64,000 bases of DNA from Neisseriaceae bacterium (GTDB taxonomy: Bacteria; Pseudomonadota; Gammaproteobacteria; Burkholderiales; UBA11063): positions 20,990-84,989 of the forward strand of contig CANFGS010000004.1 in the NCBI GenBank assembly GCA_947446595.1, given 5' to 3'. Both the position numbers and the translations under genes were made by a program. Of the stretch, positions 58,863-64,000 are shown piece by piece. Numbering within the stretch: position 1 is the first letter of the stretch; each line of letters begins with the position of its first letter. The notes under the pieces were generated by a model. The model saw nothing but the letters and a program-made list of their open reading frames with translations. It had not been told where the DNA came from and did no database searches.

Positions 58863-60110
58863 TTAGATTAATACTTTATTTGATTTGGTTTTCAAAAATA
58901 TTAATGTTAATGATGATATTAAATAGCATACAATAAGCATTGATAAAGCTATTTTATAACTAGTTAAAGAAATTGTCGTGCCAGTCTTTAGTGAGTCTAA
59001 TATTAATCCGATTAATGGTTCGATAATTGCACTAAATATTCCATCACTCATATTTACAAAAGCAATAGCCATTCCCATAATATATATTGGATTAATTTCT
59101 TTACAAATTTGAAAGCATAGCATGAAGCAGCCAACTGCAAACCCTAATACAAAGAATAGTATTGTGGTTATATTGTAAGATAAATCCAAATAAAGAATTC
59201 CAAATAATGATAATATAGAAATTAAATTTGCTAAATGCATAAGAGCTTTTCTTGCGTTTAAAGCGGCAGATATGGTTGCCCAAATTGGTGCACCAACACC
59301 TACACCAATAAACATCATGAATAATAATTTAGAAGCTTCTATGTTTGTAATATGAAATTTTTCTATCAAAAATGGATTTCCCCATAAGCCGCCAATTATA
59401 ATAATTGGTGAGAAGGTAATTCCAGCATAGATAAATAAAAGCCAATTAGATTTTTTAGCAAGAATTGTTTTAAATACTCTAAAATTAAGCTTGGTTTCAG
59501 GAGGTTTAATATTAGAACCATTATTTGTTACAAAAATTAATGCTAGAAATGCTAAGATGATACCAATTGTTGCAATAATATACAAGCCATTATGCCATCC
59601 TACATGATCAAAAAAGAATGCTATCGGTGCACTTCCAAATGCAGCGCCAAGCATAGTAACAGTTGCTAATAGACTACTAATAATTCCAAATGCTTTTGGG
59701 GTAGTCCATACTGCTGCGCATTTGATATACAAAACTGTTGCAAGTGAAGCTCCTACTCCCATAAAGAATCGACTAATGCACATTATATAAAAATTTGGGG
59801 TATAACAAAACATAATCATTGCTATTGAAATAAACAAAATTGCTAAAAAGCATGGGATGCGTACATCATTACGATCAATTAGGTATCCCGCAATAACTTG
59901 TAAGAATGAGTATGAATAATAATAGCTTGATGCCATAATTGCTAGTTCAACACTACTAAATTTATAGGTGTTTAGTAAATCTTGTGCAATTACACTTGGA
60001 AATAATTGAGCGATGTATTTATAAAACAAAAATACCGAACATATTGATAACACTATAAAAGCTTTGTTTTTAAGCTTGTTATTTTTTGAATTGGCTGTAA
60101 CTAACGACAT
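58863..60110 (-). CDS. MFS transporter, phagosomal transporter-like
   Basis: A 415-residue 12-helix carrier. The loop 2-3 motif reads GYLIDRNDVRIP, and SRFFMGVGASLATVLYIKCAAVWTTPKAFGI (helix 4-5 region, split as SRFFMGVGAS and KAFGI) is well preserved. The order YKYIAQLFPSVI in helix 1 recalls the Pht/Fpt transporters of Legionella and Francisella that import amino acids or nucleosides in phagosomes. This resemblance is by eye and moderate. It lies 45 bp upstream of the amino acid permease on the same strand. Confidence 0.8.
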   Translation of the reverse strand: MSLVTANSKNNKLKNKAFIVLSICSVFLFYKYIAQLFPSVIAQDLLNTYKFSSVELAIMASSYYYSYSFLQVIAGYLIDRNDVRIPCFLAILFISIAMIMFCYTPNFYIMCISRFFMGVGASLATVLYIKCAAVWTTPKAFGIISSLLATVTMLGAAFGSAPIAFFFDHVGWHNGLYIIATIGIILAFLALIFVTNNGSNIKPPETKLNFRVFKTILAKKSNWLLFIYAGITFSPIIIIGGLWGNPFLIEKFHITNIEASKLLFMMFIGVGVGAPIWATISAALNARKALMHLANLISILSLFGILYLDLSYNITTILFFVLGFAVGCFMLCFQICKEINPIYIMGMAIAFVNMSDGIFSAIIEPLIGLILDSLKTGTTISLTSYKIALSMLIVCYLISSLTLIFLKTKSNKVLI

Positions 60111-60219
60111 GCAATAGTTTCCCTATGTATAAATGAATATCTGAACCAAGTATTATACAATAAAACTTGAAGTTCCATCCTGAAATAGAAAGATCAATTA
60201 AGGTAGGTATCTGTGCCTT

Positions 60220-60894
60220 CTAATTATTCTGCATATAATTAATTGCTCGTATAATCCATGCTTCAGCTAATAGATTAAACTCTTCTGGGGTAGATGCTTC
60301 TAAGCGGAATTTCCCCCCGTTAATTACGCTAACTGTTGCACGCAGCAACTCTCCAGTCTTACTATCAGTAACTTTTGTTTCAATTATCAAGACAGGTGTT
60401 TTGCCATCAAGACCAGTTGCCATGGTGGCTAATTTAATTACTGCAGAAATAGGGATTATATTCCATATATGAAAACCATCTGGCTCAACAAGAGCCCCTG
60501 TGATTGCTACATTAACACGCGCAACACCATAACCTGTGGTGTTAACTATATTATAATTTCTAGAAATAGCATCTCTAATTTTATTTTTAATGTTTTCACG
60601 CGCTGTTTCAACTACTTTTGGGCGAATCTTTGGTGCGTTACTTTCATCCTTCGGCTGATATAAATCCACTGGGTCTAATATAACAGCATAGTAGTTACCC
60701 TTTTTGATTTTAGGGTTTTTATAAGCATAATTCTGTACGCTTTCGGTATTATTCGGTAAAGGTTTAAGTAATTTATAGTCTAGTAAAAAACCTTGTTTGT
60801 TATTAGGTGGGTTAATATGTTTTGTTGAAGCACAGCCAAACATTATAAGCATTACAGCTACTACTGTCATAAAATGAAAAAGTGTTTTTAACAT
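60220..60894 (-). CDS. DUF3313-like lipoprotein
   Basis: A 224-residue protein with lipoprotein signal peptide ending in MFGCAST. The mature part has GFLLDYKLLKPLPN near the N terminus, YAVILDPVDLYQP, and VARVNVAITGALV and LIIETKVTDSKTGELLRATV later, which matches the DUF3313 pattern. Function is unknown; an outer-membrane location is likely. A TATAAT is seen upstream on the minus strand. It is monocistronic and divergent from surE. Confidence 0.75.
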   Translation of the reverse strand: MLKTLFHFMTVVAVMLIMFGCASTKHINPPNNKQGFLLDYKLLKPLPNNTESVQNYAYKNPKIKKGNYYAVILDPVDLYQPKDESNAPKIRPKVVETARENIKNKIRDAISRNYNIVNTTGYGVARVNVAITGALVEPDGFHIWNIIPISAVIKLATMATGLDGKTPVLIIETKVTDSKTGELLRATVSVINGGKFRLEASTPEEFNLLAEAWIIRAINYMQNN

Positions 60895-61034
60895 TTAATA
60901 TCGCCTTTATAGTTTTAGATTTTAACTGCCATTATAGTGAGACAAGCACAATTTTAACCTAAAACTCGAATGAATATAACAAAAAGATGCATATATATAA
61001 AAAAATCTGTGTCTAACCTATTAATTAAGTAACA

Positions 61035-61043
61035 TGTTATAAT
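61035..61043 (+). promoter_or_regulatory. Extended -10 promoter of surE
   Basis: TGTTATAAT lies 35 bp before the surE ATG. No -35 match is visible. Confidence 0.55.
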
Positions 61044-61077
61044 GTATACCGTTTGGACATAAAAAGGTATTTATTGT

Positions 61078-61839
61078 ATGCGTATTTTACTTACTAATGA
61101 TGATGGCTATAGAGCTCCAGGGATTATCGCTGTATATGAAGCTCTTATTGCAGCAAATCATGATGTTGTAATTGTTGCTCCAGAGCTAAACTCTAGTGGT
61201 GCTAGCCAATCAATAGCAGTGTATTCGCCAATACAAATTCATCAAGTTAGCGAACGAGTTTATTATGTATCTAGCACACCAGCTGATAGTGTACGTCTTG
61301 GGCTTCAAGTTGTGTATGAAAGCACTGATAATTACCCTGATTTGATTATTTCGGGGGTGAATTTAGGTGATAATGTAAGTGAAGATATATTATACTCTGG
61401 TACCGTAGGTGCAGCTCGTGAAGGTGCATTACACGGAGTACCAGGGTTAGCATTTTCAACTAAAGGCCCCAAATTTGATAACTTAGATGCCGCAGCTCGT
61501 GTTGTAGCTAATTTGGTAGATAAATTATCCCAAAATAGAGAAGTCTTAAAGACCGCTTTTTTATGGAATATAAATATTCCTAATAAACCTTATGAGCAAA
61601 TAGGTGGTTTTGAAGCAACTAAGCTTGGTAAGCGATATCTTCATGAACCATTACAAAAACAAATTACTTCTCGTGGCACAACCATCTATTGGCAAGGAAT
61701 GTCAGGTGTTCCACAAGAAGGGCAGCTAGGTACTGATGTGGCAGTTCAGACAGACGATATAAATGTTTCAATTACGCCACTTACTATTTTACCTACTGAT
61801 TATAACCAGATGCCGATAATTGCGGCAGTTACTATTTAA
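61078..61839 (+). CDS. surE: 5'/3'-nucleotidase SurE
   Basis: A 253-residue metal-dependent nucleotidase. It begins MRILLTNDDGYRAPGI with the Asp-Asp metal site; APELNSSGASQS and SGVNLGDNVSEDILYSGTVG complete the active site. It is classically linked with pcm, nlpD and rpoS; here nlpD follows directly and pcm is missing. Length is normal. Confidence 0.96.
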   Translation: MRILLTNDDGYRAPGIIAVYEALIAANHDVVIVAPELNSSGASQSIAVYSPIQIHQVSERVYYVSSTPADSVRLGLQVVYESTDNYPDLIISGVNLGDNVSEDILYSGTVGAAREGALHGVPGLAFSTKGPKFDNLDAAARVVANLVDKLSQNREVLKTAFLWNINIPNKPYEQIGGFEATKLGKRYLHEPLQKQITSRGTTIYWQGMSGVPQEGQLGTDVAVQTDDINVSITPLTILPTDYNQMPIIAAVTI

Positions 61840-61854
61840 TTTTTGGAGTTTTTT

Positions 61855-62526
61855 ATGAGATTCAAGATAATTTCATTGATTTTATGTTTTTTTGCTATTA
61901 GTTGTGCTACTCGTACTACTCCAGCACCAGTAGAGAATGCTACCAAAGCACCAAGCTATTTAGATATGACAAAACCAGCTGCAGCGCCAAAACCAGTGGA
62001 CAAATCCAATAATGTAGAACAAGCAGCATCTATGAGTTCTCTAAGTGATGATAATACTAGTATAAAGCAGGTATCAAATCCAAAACCATTAGTAGCACCT
62101 ACTAGTCCAAAACAAGTTGATGCTGCTGCGGCTCCAATAGCTGTAGCCCCAGCTACTACTTCTGCTGATGGGTTTATTATGCCAACAACAGGGCAAACAG
62201 ATGGATATAAGGCAAGTAATAAAGGTATTGATATTTATGGCACCTTAGGACAAGATATTAATGCCGCTAATTCTGGAAAAGTTGTTTATAGTGGTAATGG
62301 ACTAAAAGACTATGGTAACTTAATAATTATTAAACATAGCGATGTATATTTAACCGCCTATGCACATAATAAAGTAAATTTGGTTAAAGAAGGTGCTACT
62401 GTTAAACGCGGGCAAAAAATCGCCAAAATGGGTCAGGGTGATTCTAATAAAGCGGTGCTTCATTTTGAACTACGTAAAAATGGAAAACCGGTTGATCCAT
62501 TTACATTAATTCCGAAGGGTAATTAA
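61855..62526 (+). CDS. nlpD: NlpD-like LytM-domain lipoprotein (degenerate M23)
   Basis: A 223-residue lipoprotein with signal peptide ending ...FAISC. A Pro/Ala/Ser-rich linker covers residues ~25-105 and a LytM domain the rest: [38 protein letters not shown] and [19 protein letters not shown]. The zinc ligands are changed (NKGID for HxxxD and VLHFE for HLHFE) just as in NlpD, which activates amidases rather than cutting peptidoglycan. No LysM repeat is seen, unlike NlpD of E. coli. The ATG at 61855 was chosen since TTGGAG, 12 bp before, is its ribosome site. Confidence 0.87.
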   Translation: MRFKIISLILCFFAISCATRTTPAPVENATKAPSYLDMTKPAAAPKPVDKSNNVEQAASMSSLSDDNTSIKQVSNPKPLVAPTSPKQVDAAAAPIAVAPATTSADGFIMPTTGQTDGYKASNKGIDIYGTLGQDINAANSGKVVYSGNGLKDYGNLIIIKHSDVYLTAYAHNKVNLVKEGATVKRGQKIAKMGQGDSNKAVLHFELRKNGKPVDPFTLIPKGN

Positions 62527-62528
62527 CA

Positions 62529-62978
62529 ATGCAAAAAGTAAATATTAAGATTCTAGATTCTAAAATTAAAGATAATTTACCAGCTTATGCAACTAGTGGT
62601 TCTGCGGGACTTGATCTACGTGCATGTATAGATAAGGCTCAAACACTAGCCCCTGGTGATACAGTATTAATCCCAACCGGAATTGCAATTCATATTGAGG
62701 ATAATGGTTTATGTGCTATGATATTACCCAGATCAGGGCTTGGACATAAGCACGGAATAGTTTTGGGTAATTTAGTTGGATTAATTGATTCCGACTATCA
62801 AGGGCAGTTGTTTGTCTCAATATGGAACCGTGGAAATGAAACCTTTGTATTAAAACCTATGGATAGAATTGCACAACTAGTTGTTGTGCCTGTTGTACAA
62901 GTTGAATTTAATCTAGTTGATGATTTTGATGCTACTACTCGTGGGGAACAAGGTTTTGGAAGTACGGGGAAGCACTAA
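62529..62978 (+). CDS. dut: dUTP pyrophosphatase
   Basis: A 149-residue trimeric dUTPase with all five motifs: [40 protein letters not shown] and [12 protein letters not shown]. It removes dUTP, which works with the uracil-DNA glycosylase at 17.4 kb. Its last 44 bp overlap the 3' end of the convergent ttcA. Confidence 0.97.
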   Translation: MQKVNIKILDSKIKDNLPAYATSGSAGLDLRACIDKAQTLAPGDTVLIPTGIAIHIEDNGLCAMILPRSGLGHKHGIVLGNLVGLIDSDYQGQLFVSIWNRGNETFVLKPMDRIAQLVVVPVVQVEFNLVDDFDATTRGEQGFGSTGKH

Positions 62979-63807
62979 AGACTTCTTTGTCAAATAAAAT
63001 ATCACCTATTTCAGGTGTTATTGATAGTTCACCAAAGTCATATTTAGTGGTATCCATAAGATGAGATGGTACAATGTTTTGAAGCGATCGAAACATTGTT
63101 GCAATCCTCCCAGGGTGACGTTTGCCCCAATCTTGTAGCATTTCTTTGATTACTTGGCGTTGCAAATTTGGTTGTGAGCCGCATAGATTACAGGGTATTA
63201 TTGGAAATTGTTTAGTTTCGGCATATTTTATAATATCTTTTTCATTACAGTAAGCAAGAGGTCTAATTACAATATTATTACCATCATCACTTATTAGTTT
63301 GGCTGGCATGCCTTTTAATTTTCCACCATAAAACATATTTAGAAAAAATGTTTCTAATATATCGTCCCTATGGTGCCCAAGAGCTATTTTGGTAGCACCA
63401 ATTTCTTTTGCAACCCGATACAAAATCCCACGTCTAAGGCGGGAACATAAACCGCAAGTGGTTTTACCCTCAGGTATAACTCTTTTGACGGTGGAATAAG
63501 TATCTTCAGTTATAATTTTATAAGGAACACCAATTTTCTCTAGATATTCAGGTAGGATGTGAGTTGGGAATCCTGGTTGTCCTTGGTCTAAATTTACTGC
63601 GATTAGATTAAATTTAATAGGAGCTATTTTTTGTAAACTAAGTAAAATATCAAGCATGGTATAGCTATCTTTACCACCTGATAAACACACCATGACAGTA
63701 TCATTGTCGCTAAGCATATTATAATCATGTATTGCTTTACCAACATTAGCACGTAATCGTTTGGTTAGTTTATTAAACTCGTATTCTTGATTCATAAGTC
63801 CATTCAT
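62935..63807 (-). CDS. ttcA: tRNA 2-thiocytidine(32) synthetase TtcA
   Basis: A 290-residue PP-loop enzyme with an iron-sulfur cluster. [12 protein letters not shown] near residue 41 binds [17 protein letters not shown] and [14 protein letters not shown] hold the cluster cysteines; [18 protein letters not shown] is the metal/PP-loop downstream motif. The start could be the ATG at 63807 or the one at 63795. The gene converges on dut with a 44-bp overlap. Confidence 0.95.
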   Translation of the reverse strand: MNGLMNQEYEFNKLTKRLRANVGKAIHDYNMLSDNDTVMVCLSGGKDSYTMLDILLSLQKIAPIKFNLIAVNLDQGQPGFPTHILPEYLEKIGVPYKIITEDTYSTVKRVIPEGKTTCGLCSRLRRGILYRVAKEIGATKIALGHHRDDILETFFLNMFYGGKLKGMPAKLISDDGNNIVIRPLAYCNEKDIIKYAETKQFPIIPCNLCGSQPNLQRQVIKEMLQDWGKRHPGRIATMFRSLQNIVPSHLMDTTKYDFGELSITPEIGDILFDKEVFSASPYFQNLVPHE

Positions 63808-63823
63808 TTAAGATTAGGTCAAA

Positions 63824-63832
63824 ATTATAACA
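63824..63832 (-). promoter_or_regulatory. Extended -10 promoter of ttcA
   Basis: The minus strand reads TGTTATAAT, 17 bp upstream of the first possible ttcA ATG. The short leader speaks for the second ATG at 63795 or for an almost leaderless mRNA. Confidence 0.45.
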
Positions 63833-63884
63833 CCAAAAAACCATGCATATCTTTGTAAAAGCTAGAATACATACTGGAAAATCT

Positions 63885-63893
63885 TGATAAAAT
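63885..63893 (+). promoter_or_regulatory. Extended -10 promoter of the last, partial gene
   Basis: TGATAAAAT lies 29 bp before the ATG at 63922. Confidence 0.45.
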
Positions 63894-63921
63894 AACTATT
63901 AATTATTTTAGGAGATTTTTT

Positions 63922-64000
63922 ATGTATAGAATTACAGGTCAACCAATTAATTTAAGATATATTGCAACATCAATAAAGCAAGACATTCAATTATCGGAGC
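63922..64000 (+). CDS. Unidentified protein, N-terminal fragment
   Basis: The ATG at 63922 follows TAGGAGATTTTTT, a strong ribosome site, and an extended -10. Only 26 codons remain before the window edge, reading MYRITGQPINLRYIATSIKQ and then DIQLSE. I do not recognise the family. It is divergent from ttcA. Confidence 0.6.
   Translation, partial: MYRITGQPINLRYIATSIKQDIQLSE

Noticed and set aside
63922..64000. Assigning a family to the last partial gene
   Set aside because: Only 26 codons are visible, and no motif is specific enough.

Overview
The window is about 64 kb of AT-rich bacterial chromosome that is almost fully coding, with genes on both strands. Gene content and order point to a low-GC proteobacterium, most likely betaproteobacterial. 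The supporting signs are the tpiA-secG-tRNA-Leu(GAG)-nuoA junction, a complete 14-gene nuoA-N operon with separate nuoC and nuoD, a His-rich loop in NuoL, and the tsaB-rimI-family 4 UDG cluster. Placement to genus cannot be made from the sequence alone.

Layout. 1-2.4 kb (minus): fatty acid desaturase, nitroreductase and a partial MHS-type transporter in one operon. 2.4-7.5 kb: lnt, an OmpA-like lipoprotein, glyA and manC. 7.6-14.3 kb: hemW, then a type III restriction-modification pair (mod-res). 14.3-25.1 kb: one long rightward run of ridA, a MaoC-like hydratase, a degenerate acetate kinase-like gene, tsaB, rimI, udg, folB-folK fusion, folP, apt, hemB and a short NAD-dependent glutamate dehydrogenase. 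25.1-25.4 kb is a repeat-built spacer. 25.4-30.4 kb (minus): rlmD, lipA, a serine hydrolase, rsmA and yciB. 30.5-46.3 kb: tpiA, secG, tRNA-Leu and nuoA-N, split between nuoK and nuoL by 338 bp of dispersed repeats. 46.3-47.6 kb: a SemiSWEET gene broken by TAG, three tRNAs (Met, Thr, Phe) and a truncated DUF1566 fragment. 47.6-53.2 kb: dusA, a GT-C glycosyltransferase, a phosphoesterase, metI, a hydrolase and ruvA overlapping tRNA-Arg(CCT). 53.3-57.1 kb is an accessory pocket: an AAA ATPase plus RloB (AbiL-like defence), murB with a non-standard start codon, and a toxin-antitoxin pair. 57.2-64 kb: amino acid permease, MFS transporter, DUF3313 lipoprotein, surE, nlpD, dut, ttcA and the start of an unidentified gene.

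How the genes fit together. The central part is respiratory and housekeeping: complex I, folate and haem synthesis, tRNA modification and envelope lipoprotein maturation. Accessory DNA lies in three places: the type III R-M system, the tRNA-Phe/DUF1566 junction, and the tRNA-Arg/RloAB/TA pocket. Two genome-wide habits are visible. Many genes have an extended -10 promoter (TGnTAnAAT) with no clear -35. A family of small palindromic repeats built on ATCCCAGC/GCTGGGAT plus a CATGC tail, like neisserial dRS3 repeats, fills several intergenic gaps.
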